This document shows positions 49,601 through 58,655 of a DNA stretch of 64,000 bases, one piece after another. The stretch is from positions 62,001-126,000 of the forward strand of contig CALFJG010000072.1 in NCBI GenBank assembly GCA_937877625.1, read 5' to 3'. How positions within the stretch are numbered: position 1 is the first letter of the stretch; each line of letters begins with the position of its first letter. The stretch is from an uncultured Prevotellaceae bacterium. GTDB lineage: Bacteria > Bacteroidota > Bacteroidia > Bacteroidales > Bacteroidaceae. Under the pieces are notes generated by a model. That model had not been told where the DNA came from and searched no databases. It saw nothing but the letters and a program-made list of their open reading frames with translations. The position numbers and the translations under genes were made by a program.

Positions 49601-51196
49601 TCATTGTTTGAGTAATTGCAAGCCGCGCTGTACGATATCGCTCCGACTGTTGACGAAGCGGAAGTATTCGCTGCGATCCCATAAGTTGTAGGCTGTTTGT
49701 GCTTTGAGGGAGAATTTTAAGTCGTCCATCGTAGCCTGTAGTTCATTTTTGTCTTCGGGTTCTATGCCTTTCTCTTTTGCAGCAGCAATGATAGTATCGA
49801 TAAGGCTTTGCGGAACGACGAAGTTTGTCTCAAAATCGCTGAACGTGGGGTAGCGTGCCAAAAGCAGGTTGCGGTTGTTCATTGTGTAGCGAAGCACGTT
49901 TTGCGAAAGAATATCGGTACGTCGCATCCGACTAAAAAACTTTGTTACTTTTGTTGTATCGAGCGGCACAAACACGTCGGGCATAATGCCTCCACCACCG
50001 TAGACGGTGCGTCCTTCAATGAGTGTGTGATAAACGAGTGTGCTGTCTAAGTGGATGCTATCTAATGACGACAGCTCGCCGTTGTTGTATCGGTTTTCTA
50101 CATCGTGGTCATAGTCTTCTTTCTGACCTTCCACATAGGGTTTCTGGATACAACGTCCTGTTGGTGTATAGTAGTGTGCTACGGTGAGGCGTATCATAGA
50201 GCCATCGTTGAGTGGAAGGGGGCGTTGCACCAGTCCTTTTCCAAACGTGCGGCGTCCTACAATAGTAGCACGGTCGTAGTCTTGCAGTGCGCCGCTAACT
50301 ATTTCTGAGGCGGAGGCGGTGTACTCATCTACGAGTACCACAAGCCTTCCCGAGCGCATTAATCCGCCGGGGCCTGTGGTATAGTTGTGGCGAGCCACCG
50401 TGCGGCCTTCGGTATATACCACCAACTGTCCTGCATCTAAAAATTCGCTCGCTACATCAACGGCAGCATCAAGATAGCCGCCGCCGTTTTGTTCGAGGTC
50501 GAGCAACAAGTCGGTCATACCCTGCGACTGCAAGTCCTTCAATGCCTTTCGGATTTCCTCGCCGGTATTTGCGCCGAAGCGTTCCAGGTGGATATATCCG
50601 ATACCAGGTTCTATCATATAGTATGCATCAAGCGTAGGTACAGGAATTTTGTCGCGCACAAGCGTGACGTACCAAGGCTTTTTCACTCCTCTGCGTACCA
50701 ATCCGAGGCGTACGCGTGTTCCTTCGTCGCCACGCAGACGTTTCATAATAGTGTCGCGTGGCATCTTCACGCCGGCTATTGGTTCACCATCTACGCTAAT
50801 GATACGATCGCCTGGTTCTATGCCTGCCTTTTCGCTCGGACCGCCTTTTGTGGCAGCAATCACCACGAGCGTATCGTCGAGGACATTGAACTGTACACCG
50901 ATACCTCCAAAGCCACCTTGCAAAGGTTCGTTGAGACGGCGTGTTTCCTCGGCATTGCTGTAACTGCTGTGAGGATCAAGTTCTTCAAGAATGCCCTCAA
51001 TGGCGTTTTCCACAAGGTTGGCATCGTTTACGGAGTCAACATAGAAGTTTGAGATAGCCAACACAGCCAATTGTAGTTTGCGCATCTGCTCACTATCAAA
51101 ATCAAAGCTGCCTACGCGCTGTGCTAAGGTGCTCAAGGGGAGGGTTAGAACCAAGAGCAAAAGAAGAAATGTTTTTTTCAGAGACGTTGTAGTCAT
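49601..51196 (-). CDS. ctp: C-terminal processing peptidase, S41 family
   Basis: 531 aa with signal peptide (MTTTSLKKTFLLLLLVLTLPLSTLAQ). N-terminal helical part, a PDZ domain (residues about 85-175, FGGIGVQFNVLDDTLVVI, KAGIEPGDRIISVDG) and the S41 catalytic core with the nucleophile serine in YTASASEIVSGAL and the lysine in GRRTFGKGLVQ. Degrades or trims periplasmic proteins from their C-termini. Third gene of the parE-coaD-ctp order. Confidence 0.95.
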   Translation of the reverse strand: MTTTSLKKTFLLLLLVLTLPLSTLAQRVGSFDFDSEQMRKLQLAVLAISNFYVDSVNDANLVENAIEGILEELDPHSSYSNAEETRRLNEPLQGGFGGIGVQFNVLDDTLVVIAATKGGPSEKAGIEPGDRIISVDGEPIAGVKMPRDTIMKRLRGDEGTRVRLGLVRRGVKKPWYVTLVRDKIPVPTLDAYYMIEPGIGYIHLERFGANTGEEIRKALKDLQSQGMTDLLLDLEQNGGGYLDAAVDVASEFLDAGQLVVYTEGRTVARHNYTTGPGGLMRSGRLVVLVDEYTASASEIVSGALQDYDRATIVGRRTFGKGLVQRPLPLNDGSMIRLTVAHYYTPTGRCIQKPYVEGQKEDYDHDVENRYNNGELSSLDSIHLDSTLVYHTLIEGRTVYGGGGIMPDVFVPLDTTKVTKFFSRMRRTDILSQNVLRYTMNNRNLLLARYPTFSDFETNFVVPQSLIDTIIAAAKEKGIEPEDKNELQATMDDLKFSLKAQTAYNLWDRSEYFRFVNSRSDIVQRGLQLLKQ

Positions 51197-51244
51197 AAAA
51201 GGGGTCTAAAAAGTTAGAGGGATTTTATGTAGTTAAGGCTGGTA

Positions 51245-51694
51245 CTATTTTGCTGTTTTTGGCAAAAAATCGCTTACATCGCGCCCGTATTTTATCAGTT
51301 CTCGCACCACACTGCTGCTGATGGCTGCGTGCTGCGGTTCGGTGAGGAGTAGCACGGTTTCTACTCCGCCGAGGCGTTTATTCATTGCTGCCACGTCGCG
51401 CTCGTATTCAAAGTCTTTTACACTGCGCAGGCCGCGAACGATAAAGCCGGCACCTACACGCCGTGCAAGGTCTATCGTAAGGTCGTCGTAGCTCTCCACT
51501 TGTATGCGCGCTTCGCCTTTATATAGTTCGCGGATAAACTTTACACGTGCCTCGGTGGGATAGAGCGGGCGCTTACTTTCGTTGACACCCACACCAACAA
51601 CCACTTTGTCAAACAAAGGCAGAGCGCGCGCCACAATACTTGCGTGGCCTATGGTGAAAGGGTCGAACGATCCTGGGAAAACGGCTATCTTCAT
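51245..51694 (-). CDS. coaD: Phosphopantetheine adenylyltransferase
   Basis: 149 aa. Fourth step of coenzyme A synthesis: adenylates 4'-phosphopantetheine. Motifs: PGSFDPFTIGHASIV with the (H/T)xGH nucleotidyl-transfer site, GVGVNESKRPLYP, FIVRGLRSVKDFEYE and the AAISSSVVRELIKYG ending. Length is normal. Confidence 0.96.
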   Translation of the reverse strand: MKIAVFPGSFDPFTIGHASIVARALPLFDKVVVGVGVNESKRPLYPTEARVKFIRELYKGEARIQVESYDDLTIDLARRVGAGFIVRGLRSVKDFEYERDVAAMNKRLGGVETVLLLTEPQHAAISSSVVRELIKYGRDVSDFLPKTAK

Positions 51695-51823
51695 GGCATC
51701 TTCAATGACTCATAAAAAGAAATAAGTTGAGAAAGCGTTGTGTGCAATCCTGGCAAAAGGTTCTATAGGGAATGAGGTTCTTTGTCGCAAGAACGTATCT
51801 CTACTCTAAACAAACCCGTTTTG

Positions 51824-53809
51824 TTAAACAGCCTCTTCTTCTGCAAGGTCTTCTTCTACACGAAGGTTCTTGATGATAAACTGTTGGCGATCCATTGTGT
51901 TTTTACCCATATAGTAAGCCATCAGTTCGCCTGGCTGATCGCTCTTATGTAGCGTCACTTGCTCTAAGCGCATATCCTGACCTATGAAGCCACGGAACTC
52001 ATCGGGAGAAATCTCGCCCAGTCCTTTGAAACGTGTAATCTCTGGGTCGGGGCCGAGGCGTTCAATAGCGGCAAGGCGTTCCTCTTCGTTGTAGCAATAG
52101 GCTGTTTCGTACTCCACGCGCTTCGCCCCGCTGCCTTTGGCACCTTTCTTCTTGTTACGCACCCGGAAGAGCGGTGTTTGGAGGATATAGAGGTGTCCTT
52201 TTTTGATGAGGTCGGGGAAGAACTGTAGGAAGAACGTAATCATCAGCAGGCGTATGTGCATACCATCGACATCGGCATCGGTAGCCACGATGACTTTGTT
52301 GTATCGCAAGCCGTCAAGCCCGTCTTCGATATTGAGGGCGGCTTGTAGGAGGTTGAACTCCTCGTTTTCGTACACCACCTTTTTTGTCAACCCAAAGCAG
52401 TTGAGCGGTTTGCCTCGCAGGGAGAACACGGCTTGTGTGTTCACATCGCGGCTTTTTGTGATGCTACCACTGGCGGAGTCGCCCTCGGTGATGAATATGC
52501 TACTCTCTGTGCGCGGGTCGTTTTCTTCGGTTAATTCCTCGCCTTTTTTGAGTTTGGGTGCAGCATCGTTGTAGTGTACCCGGCAGTCGCGCAGTTTGCG
52601 GTTATGGAGGTTGGCTTTCTTGGCTCGCTCGCGTGCCAACTTCGTCACACCGGCAATGGCTTTCCTTTCCTTTTCGCTGTCCACAATTTTTTGTAGCACC
52701 ACCTCGCTCACATCGGTGTGCCTATGCAGGTAATTATCTACCTGGCTCTTAATAAAGTCGCCCACAAACTTATTCACACTCACTCCGCTCAGTTGGAACG
52801 GCTTGCCGTTTTTGTCTTTGTCGGGAGCCATCGTAAGCGAGCCGAGTTTTATCTTTGTTTGGCTTTCAAACATAGGTTCTATCACGCGGATAGCAATAGC
52901 GGCTACAAGTCCGTTACGCACGTCTATGGGCTCGAAATTTTTACCGAAGTGTTCTTTGATGGTACGGGCGATATGTTCTTTGAACGCACTTTGATGCGTA
53001 CCGCCTTGTGTCGTGTGCTGGCCGTTGACGAAAGAATAGTATTCCTCGCCGTACTGCCCTGTGTGTGTGAAAGCTATTTCTATGCCGTCGCCTTTCAAAT
53101 GTACGATGTCGTAGAGTCCAGGCGAGGTCATATTGTCGGTGAGCAGGTCTTTCAGTCCGTTGCGGCTCACTATGCGCCGCCCGTCATGGTAGATGCTTAG
53201 TCCGGTGTTGAGATACGTGTAATTGCGTAGCATACTCGCTACAAACTCTTCGCGAAAACGATAATGCTGGAAGAGTGTATCATCGGGCGTAAAGGCTATA
53301 AGCGTGCCGTCTTCCTCTTGGGTCTGTCCCTCCGTGTCGTTCACTAATTTGCCGCGCTCGAATTGTACTTCGCGAAATAAGCCCTCGCGGTGGGTACGCG
53401 CGGTGAACGATGCCGAGAGCGCATTGACGGCCTTGAGCCCCACGCCGTTTAGTCCTACACTGGCGGTGTAGTTGTCGTTGTCGAACTTTCCACCAGTGTT
53501 GAGTTGTGAAACCACATCTACCAATTTGCCGAGAGGGATGCCGCGTCCAAAATCGCGCACGGTAGCGCGTAAGCCTTCTTCTATACTTACTTCAATACGC
53601 TTGCCGAATCCCTCGTTGAACTCGTCTATGCTATTGTCTATCGTTTCTTTTAGGAGCACGTAGATGCCATCTTCAGCGTGCGCACCGTCGCCTAAGCGTC
53701 CGATATACATACCAGCGCGGGTGCGTACGTGCTCCATGTCGTCAAGGTGGCGGATATTTTCTTCGGTATAATTTACTGCCGAGCGCAATACTGCTGTTTC
53801 TTCTGCCAT
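51824..53809 (-). CDS. parE: DNA topoisomerase IV subunit B (ParE)
   Basis: 661 aa. GHKL ATPase domain (LKETIDNSIDEF, VRDFGRGIPLGK, TASVGLNGVGLKAVNAL), transducer domain (QGGTHQSAFKEHIA) and TOPRIM domain (IFITEGDSASGS, VATDADVDGMHIRLL). It decatenates replicated chromosomes with ParC. The size and the GNGxGLK-like loop fit the ParE branch; it is followed by coaD as in other Bacteroidales. Upstream lies the repeat element at 53997-54380. Confidence 0.93.
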   Translation of the reverse strand: MAEETAVLRSAVNYTEENIRHLDDMEHVRTRAGMYIGRLGDGAHAEDGIYVLLKETIDNSIDEFNEGFGKRIEVSIEEGLRATVRDFGRGIPLGKLVDVVSQLNTGGKFDNDNYTASVGLNGVGLKAVNALSASFTARTHREGLFREVQFERGKLVNDTEGQTQEEDGTLIAFTPDDTLFQHYRFREEFVASMLRNYTYLNTGLSIYHDGRRIVSRNGLKDLLTDNMTSPGLYDIVHLKGDGIEIAFTHTGQYGEEYYSFVNGQHTTQGGTHQSAFKEHIARTIKEHFGKNFEPIDVRNGLVAAIAIRVIEPMFESQTKIKLGSLTMAPDKDKNGKPFQLSGVSVNKFVGDFIKSQVDNYLHRHTDVSEVVLQKIVDSEKERKAIAGVTKLARERAKKANLHNRKLRDCRVHYNDAAPKLKKGEELTEENDPRTESSIFITEGDSASGSITKSRDVNTQAVFSLRGKPLNCFGLTKKVVYENEEFNLLQAALNIEDGLDGLRYNKVIVATDADVDGMHIRLLMITFFLQFFPDLIKKGHLYILQTPLFRVRNKKKGAKGSGAKRVEYETAYCYNEEERLAAIERLGPDPEITRFKGLGEISPDEFRGFIGQDMRLEQVTLHKSDQPGELMAYYMGKNTMDRQQFIIKNLRVEEDLAEEEAV

Positions 53810-53879
53810 TTAGTTTGTTTTTGTTTTGCTACGCAGATTTCATCTGTTTCCCAAAGCAGGACTTTTCGCCGCGAAAATA

Positions 53880-54332
53880 CTATAAAATAAAGGATACTAC
53901 AACTTTTGAACGTTTTTTACACGATTTTAACAAGCCGTTGGCGCGAACTTGAAAATCTAAGGATAAACCTTTTTCTTCCTTGCTGGTGAGAAAGAAAAAA
54001 CATAAGGGGTGTGTCAAAATAGGCACACTCTCGTTGCTTATCGTCGAGAAGCTTAAGGATTTTCCGGACGGCTTGAAATTTTCCGGGCGGCTTGAAAATT
54101 TTTTCCGGGGCGGCTTGAAATTTTTTTTCAGGCGGCTTGAAAAAATTTTCCGGACGGCTTGAAAATTTTCTTCAAGGCACTCGAAATTTTTTTCGAGTGC
54201 TTTGAAATTTTTTCCGGACGGCTTGAAAATTTTTTCCGGTGCGCTCCGAAAAAAAATCTCAGGGTACATAAAACATTTATTGCTGTCTGCTAAAACGTGC
54301 AACAGAAAGAAAAAAGATTCGATGCCCGACAT
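53880..54332 (-). CDS. Doubtful 150-codon frame through the tandem-repeat element
   Basis: Open frame reading the repeat array as 7- or 8-residue units (KNFKALE, KNFECLE, ENFQAVR, KNFKPPR, ENFKPSG), rich in Lys/Phe. All unit lengths are multiples of three, which is unexpected for non-coding repeats, but there is no promoter, signal peptide or known family. The C-terminal part is merely flanking DNA. Either a repeat-derived peptide or a chance frame; low confidence as a gene. Confidence 0.2.
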   Translation of the reverse strand: MSGIESFFFLLHVLADSNKCFMYPEIFFRSAPEKIFKPSGKNFKALEKNFECLEENFQAVRKIFSSRLKKNFKPPRKKFSSRPENFKPSGKSLSFSTISNESVPILTHPLCFFFLTSKEEKGLSLDFQVRANGLLKSCKKRSKVVVSFIL

Positions 54333-54380
54333 TTTTTCTAAAAAAGAGGGTGTGCCTATTTTGACACACCCTTATGTTTT
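53997..54380. mobile_element. Possible MITE-like element with terminal inverted repeats and internal tandem array
   Basis: Left end 53997-54031 and right end 54346-54380 are inverted copies (35 positions with one 1-base gap and about two mismatches). Each end contains its own short palindrome GTGTG...CACAC. Between them, 54060-54255 holds about nine units of 19-24 bp with core GGACGGCTTGAAAATTTTTTCC. No transposase. It fills the whole gap between parE and the DUF3256-type gene; apart from the element the remaining 187 bp of that gap show nothing. No clear target-site duplication was found by eye. Confidence 0.6.
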
Positions 54381-54396
54381 GCCGCCATCAAATCAC

Positions 54397-55032
54397 TTAT
54401 TTCCAAACTCCGTTCGTCCATCGTCGCCTAACGCTACGAAAGGCCGTTTGCACATCATTGCGTTCCTCCAGGCTGAGGCCGTTGGTGCGAACTTCCATAC
54501 GTAGGGTCGGCAGGGGGTCGTCTTCAAACTGGGCTTCTATATGAAGCGGAAGTAATCGCTCTGCCCAATAACGGCGCTGGAGATAGATGGTGCTATCGGG
54601 GGCAGTGAGAAACTCGTGTAGGTCGGGTACGGCGAAGACACCTTTTACCTCCGTCCCCTCGGCATCATACACTGCCAGACGGCTGTGGGGGACGGGCTGA
54701 CTTAAGGTATAGATAGATAGGAAAAGCGTTTGCGAATCGGTGGGAAGGCTACAGATTTCAAAACGACTGCTCCTGGTGGGTTCTACGCTGATACGGTTGG
54801 CAGAGCGAAAGGTGAGGCGGGCGGTTTCTCCAAACAGATTTTCCACCACGGCCTCTACGCCACCACGTGAGAGCATCACCAACTCGTTGCGTTGCGCACG
54901 TGGGAGTATCGGCAACAGACTATCGGGCATCGCCACAAAGAAACGTTCCACATCACTTTGTGCAAACGTATCCTTTGGAAGCAGGACAACTATAGCGAGT
55001 AGGAGTATTTTTGCCAATCTGCGCATAACCAC
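54397..55032 (-). CDS. DUF3256-like exported protein
   Basis: 211 aa with signal peptide (RRLAKILLLAIVVLLPKDTFAQ); the ATG ending at 55026 two codons later is an equally good start. DVERFFVAMPDSLLPILPRAQRNELV and the segment LPTDSQTLFLSIYTLSQPVP match the Bacteroidales DUF3256 family of unknown function, usually found near parE/coaD/ctp. Here it lies upstream of parE, separated by the repeat element, so the ancestral neighbourhood may have been interrupted (inference). Confidence 0.75.
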   Translation of the reverse strand: MVMRRLAKILLLAIVVLLPKDTFAQSDVERFFVAMPDSLLPILPRAQRNELVMLSRGGVEAVVENLFGETARLTFRSANRISVEPTRSSRFEICSLPTDSQTLFLSIYTLSQPVPHSRLAVYDAEGTEVKGVFAVPDLHEFLTAPDSTIYLQRRYWAERLLPLHIEAQFEDDPLPTLRMEVRTNGLSLEERNDVQTAFRSVRRRWTNGVWK

Positions 55033-55123
55033 GGATGTCTGTATATAACCGAACGTTCTTGGTAGTAAACTTACAAAAAAGCTATTGTCGTTCGTGGAAA
55101 TTGTTTTGATTTATTACGCTTTT

Positions 55124-56326
55124 CTATTGAAAAAATTTGTGCGCCTCGGCAGCGTGCCAGCGTCCACGTGTAAAGTCGGGAATATCTACTGGCCTCCCAT
55201 TGCCACGAGCACTAATGGCCGACAGCGGGGCTATACAACTCCATTCTGCTGCATCGTACACGTCAATATCGAGCGGCAAGCCATAATGCAAACAGTGGAT
55301 AAGCCGACAGTCCATTGCGTAGTTCATCTCGTTGGGAACACCAATGTCGTGGCCTTCTTTCCAGTAGTGTATGGCGGGGTTCACCGCGTTATATTTTTCG
55401 GCGTATTTCAGGGCGGCATCGGCGGTAAGTGGCTCATCCATCGTCTTAGTTAGAAGAGTGGGCAACGGATACTTTTGCGCGTAACCTTGTGTACCGCAAA
55501 TGGTTTGTATTCGACTGTAGGGGCGCGGTGTTGTGGTGTCGAGTTGTTGCAGAATAGTGATGCCGCGATGTGTGCGAAGGAGGGTGGTATTTATGCCGCC
55601 GTGTGGCATATTTGCGTCTGTCACAATTGTTCGCGAAGTCATTGATGTCAAACTCTCTAAGCGGTCGCCCCGATGCAGCCCGAGCAATAAGCCTATTGGC
55701 CCCATGCCGTGTGTGGGATAGGCATTTCCGCCGTGTGTGGCTATGCTACGGAGCATCCAATTGTCGCCGTTGGCGGCTGAAGGAAGCAAGTCGTGAATGT
55801 AAGCACCCTCCACGTGTGTGAGTTCTCCGAAAAGCCCTTGGCGATGCATCTCAAGCGTGGCAAGGGCAAAGTTGTCATAACAACAATTCTCGGCCATAAA
55901 GAGATGCCGCCGTGTTTGCTCGGCGGTGTCAACCAGTTGCCAACACTCCTCAAGTGTTGTAGCGGCAGGCACTTCCACACAGACGTGTTTTCCGCACAAC
56001 ATCGCTTCGCAAGCCATTGCGGTGTGTGTGTGCCAGGGTGTACAGATATATACAAGGTCTATATCGGTGTGTGCCACAGCCTCGCGCCAGGCTTCCTCGC
56101 CGCAGAGCAGTTCGGGGCGTGGACGACCACTACGCACCAGGAGGTCGGCGGCACGCTGAAGGTTGTCTTCGTTGGTGTCGGCGAGAATGCGTACCTCGGC
56201 ACCGCGAATAACTCCATAGCGTTCCAGCGTCTTCGTTCCACGCTGCCCCACACCGAGCAAAGCGATACGAACCATCGGTATGCGCGCGGCGCGATAACGT
56301 ATCATTGATTGGGGGAAAGAAAGCAT
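55124..56326 (-). CDS. Gfo/Idh/MocA-family protein, GH109-like
   Basis: About 400 aa from the ATG ending at 56326; the longest frame (56404) would overlap the divergent gene and both promoters. Other in-frame starts end at 56305 and 56275. Rossmann NAD-binding N-terminus (VRIALLGVGQRG, ILADTNEDNL), then VYICTPWHTH, EVPAATTLEE and MAENCCYDNFALATLEMHRQG. The stretch GELTHVEGAYIHDLLP and GNAYPTHGMGPIG is characteristic of the GH109 branch, NAD-dependent glycosidases that remove alpha-linked GalNAc. GH109 proteins normally carry a Tat or other signal peptide; none is evident here, so a cytoplasmic enzyme acting on imported sugars, or a plain oxidoreductase, is possible. Confidence 0.8.
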   Translation of the reverse strand: MLSFPQSMIRYRAARIPMVRIALLGVGQRGTKTLERYGVIRGAEVRILADTNEDNLQRAADLLVRSGRPRPELLCGEEAWREAVAHTDIDLVYICTPWHTHTAMACEAMLCGKHVCVEVPAATTLEECWQLVDTAEQTRRHLFMAENCCYDNFALATLEMHRQGLFGELTHVEGAYIHDLLPSAANGDNWMLRSIATHGGNAYPTHGMGPIGLLLGLHRGDRLESLTSMTSRTIVTDANMPHGGINTTLLRTHRGITILQQLDTTTPRPYSRIQTICGTQGYAQKYPLPTLLTKTMDEPLTADAALKYAEKYNAVNPAIHYWKEGHDIGVPNEMNYAMDCRLIHCLHYGLPLDIDVYDAAEWSCIAPLSAISARGNGRPVDIPDFTRGRWHAAEAHKFFQ

Positions 56327-56365
56327 AAAAGGACTTTTTTTAGCAAAACGGGCTTTCTGTGGCTG

Positions 56366-56373
56366 CAAAGATA
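56366..56373 (-). promoter_or_regulatory. -7 element of the GH109-like gene
   Basis: TATCTTTG on the minus strand, about 40 bp before the chosen ATG. Only one base separates it from the plus-strand -7 element at 56375-56382, so the two promoters overlap back to back. Confidence 0.55.
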
Positions 56374-56374
56374 G

Positions 56375-56382
56375 TATTTTTG
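56375..56382 (+). promoter_or_regulatory. -7 element of the thioesterase gene
   Basis: TATTTTTG, 12 bases before the ATG at 56395, predicting a leader of only a few nucleotides. CTTTC at 56353-56357 is a weak -33 candidate. Confidence 0.55.
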
Positions 56383-56394
56383 CACGCAAAAAAT

Positions 56395-56841
56395 ATGGAA
56401 GCAAAAGAGGAAAACATCGTTTTTCACCACCGCCTGCCCATTCAAATACGTTTTAGCGACGTAGATCGCTTCGGCCACGTAAACAACAATGCCTACTTCG
56501 CCTACTACGATTTAGGCAAGCAGGAGTATTTGAGCCATGTACTTGGACACGAGGTTTTTGAATACGATGTGGTGCCCGTGGTAGTCAGTATAAAAGTGGA
56601 CTTCTTTGCACCTGTACACTATGGCGATGATGTCAGTGTGGAAACGGCGGTGATACATCTTGGCCATAAGAGTTTCACACTTGAACAACAAGCGGTACGT
56701 ACCGGCACAAACGAGGTGTTGTGCCGGTGTCGCACGGTGATGGTATGTGTTGACCGCAAAAACGGACAGAGCGTGCCTATCCCCGAATTGAGCCGCACAA
56801 AGATTGCTCAATTTGAAGGTATAGAAGGTCTTAACTACTAA
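56395..56841 (+). CDS. Acyl-CoA thioesterase, 4HBT/YbgC family
   Basis: 148 aa from MEAKEENIVFHH; an upstream ATG at 56359 precedes the promoter. Hot-dog fold with the signature IRFSDVDRFGHVNNNAYFAYYDLGKQEYL, where the aspartate is the catalytic candidate, and VDFFAPVHYGDDVSVETAV. Hydrolyses acyl-CoA or acyl-ACP thioesters; the physiological acyl group is unknown. 17 bp before the PEtN transferase gene, so probably one operon. Confidence 0.9.
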   Translation: MEAKEENIVFHHRLPIQIRFSDVDRFGHVNNNAYFAYYDLGKQEYLSHVLGHEVFEYDVVPVVVSIKVDFFAPVHYGDDVSVETAVIHLGHKSFTLEQQAVRTGTNEVLCRCRTVMVCVDRKNGQSVPIPELSRTKIAQFEGIEGLNY

Positions 56842-56858
56842 CAATCACAAGAAACACG

Positions 56859-58616
56859 ATGTTTATCCTCATACTCTCCCTCGCCTACTGCATATATTTT
56901 TGCTGCAATCGAGGAATGTCGGGCTCAGCACGAGGACAACAGACACGGCGGATCTTTTTTGCTACGTTGGCAGCGATGTTGCCTATAGCAATAGGCGGAT
57001 ATGTGGTAATGCCTATAATCGTCGGGACGGGGTGGATGTTTACCTATCCCCTACTCTACCACCTCACGCATCGCCGCACCTCGCCCGACTACGAAAACTT
57101 TGCCGACACTACGCTCGGAATATATCTCATCGGCTTGTTTACCTCGCTCTCCTTGCTCGCCACACTCTGGAAACCGCTTCTGCTTGTGCTTTCTGTGGTG
57201 GAGTTTATAGCGTTAGTGCCTGTGTTGTTTCTGTGGGTGTACTTCGCTATCTATGGCCATTGTGTGGACGAACAAACGATGTTGCTCATCCACGAAACAT
57301 ATCTGAACGAAATTATAGAATATCTTCGCTCTTTTCGTTGGTGGGTGACAGCGGCTACCTTGTTCGGCTTGTTTTTGACGCTCATCGGCTGTTTATGGCT
57401 CACTCTTTCATTGGAAACGCCACTATTGCCGCCGCTTATTGACATTCCTCTCTATGCAAAGATAGGATTTTCTGTAGTCTATGCCTTTTCCATCGGCTAC
57501 TACCTCTTTAATCCTCGCCACGGCTTTGCCTATCGCGCAGGCCTACCCACCCTGCGAAGCGATGTAAAAACTTATCTCTCGCTCGGTAAACGCTATATTT
57601 CGGGCTTAAAAGCACGCACGGCACGTCTCTCAATAAAACCCTTAGGCAAAACCTATGATAAGCCACACACTATATTATTAGTCATTGGCGAATCGGCCTC
57701 GCGCGACTATATGAGTGCCTTCACCGCCTACCACCACGACACTACGCCTTGGATGCGCCAAATGGCCACAGACACCACACATACTATACTCTTTCCAAAC
57801 GCCTATAGTTCTACGATGCACACGGTGCAAGTGTTAGAAAAAGCACTTACAGAAAAGAATCAATACAACAACAAGAAATGGGAAGATTCGTGCAGTATTA
57901 TTGATGTGGCGCACGCGTTGGGTTATCGTGTGCATTGGTACAGCAACCAAGGGCATTTGGGTGTGTTTGACACCGCTGTGTCTATAATAGCACAAACAAG
58001 CGACACTGCCGAATGGACTAAACAACGCACGGGAGTCATACAATTCGATAAGTCGTTACTACCTTTCCTCTCTGAGCTAAACCCTGAGGAGAGCAATCTG
58101 TTAATACTCCACTTAAAAGGAAGCCACTTTAATTTTCAAAACCGCTACCCCAACGACACACACACGCATTGGGGGAAGCCTGGTGAAACGCTTGACAGCG
58201 TACTCGCTTACGAAAATTCGCTGCGCTACACCGATGAGTTTCTCTGCGAAGCCTACACTTATTGCCGCGACCACTTAGGGCTTAGCGCAATGGTATATTC
58301 CTCCGACCACGCCACCGACCCCACACGCCGCCGCACCCCACATTCCACCGGCTTTGAGCATGTAAGAATACCGCTCTTCGTATGGCTTAGCGATGCCTTC
58401 CTCGCTCACCACGACAAGCGTGCAGAAGCTCTCAAGCAAAACAAAATGCGCTATTTCACTAACGACCTGCTCTATGAGCTAATGCTCGGGCTTTTTGATG
58501 TGGAAAGCAACTGCTTTGACCCCGACTCCTCGCTATCTTACGCTTCCTATAAATATCGACGCGAAGACCTCCTTACGTTTGACGGTAAACGCCACATCGC
58601 TGAGGACGTGACGTAG
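56859..58616 (+). CDS. Phosphoethanolamine transferase (EptA/sulfatase fold)
   Basis: 585 aa. Five membrane helices in the first 215 residues are followed by a periplasmic sulfatase-fold domain: VIGESASRDYMSAF (first metal ligand), NAYSSTMHTVQVLEKAL with the likely threonine nucleophile, HLKGSHFNFQNRYP and YSSDHATDP for the remaining metal ligands. Enzymes of this type move phosphoethanolamine from phosphatidylethanolamine to lipid A or other glycans and can reduce sensitivity to cationic peptides. The acceptor here is not known. Co-directional with the thioesterase. Confidence 0.87.
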   Translation: MFILILSLAYCIYFCCNRGMSGSARGQQTRRIFFATLAAMLPIAIGGYVVMPIIVGTGWMFTYPLLYHLTHRRTSPDYENFADTTLGIYLIGLFTSLSLLATLWKPLLLVLSVVEFIALVPVLFLWVYFAIYGHCVDEQTMLLIHETYLNEIIEYLRSFRWWVTAATLFGLFLTLIGCLWLTLSLETPLLPPLIDIPLYAKIGFSVVYAFSIGYYLFNPRHGFAYRAGLPTLRSDVKTYLSLGKRYISGLKARTARLSIKPLGKTYDKPHTILLVIGESASRDYMSAFTAYHHDTTPWMRQMATDTTHTILFPNAYSSTMHTVQVLEKALTEKNQYNNKKWEDSCSIIDVAHALGYRVHWYSNQGHLGVFDTAVSIIAQTSDTAEWTKQRTGVIQFDKSLLPFLSELNPEESNLLILHLKGSHFNFQNRYPNDTHTHWGKPGETLDSVLAYENSLRYTDEFLCEAYTYCRDHLGLSAMVYSSDHATDPTRRRTPHSTGFEHVRIPLFVWLSDAFLAHHDKRAEALKQNKMRYFTNDLLYELMLGLFDVESNCFDPDSSLSYASYKYRREDLLTFDGKRHIAEDVT

Positions 58617-58655
58617 CAGTATGGAGTAAACGTACATTCCGACAGAAACCGCTCA

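Noticed and set aside
54060..54255. CRISPR array
   Set aside because: Units of 19-24 bp follow each other directly without unique spacers, and no cas genes are nearby.
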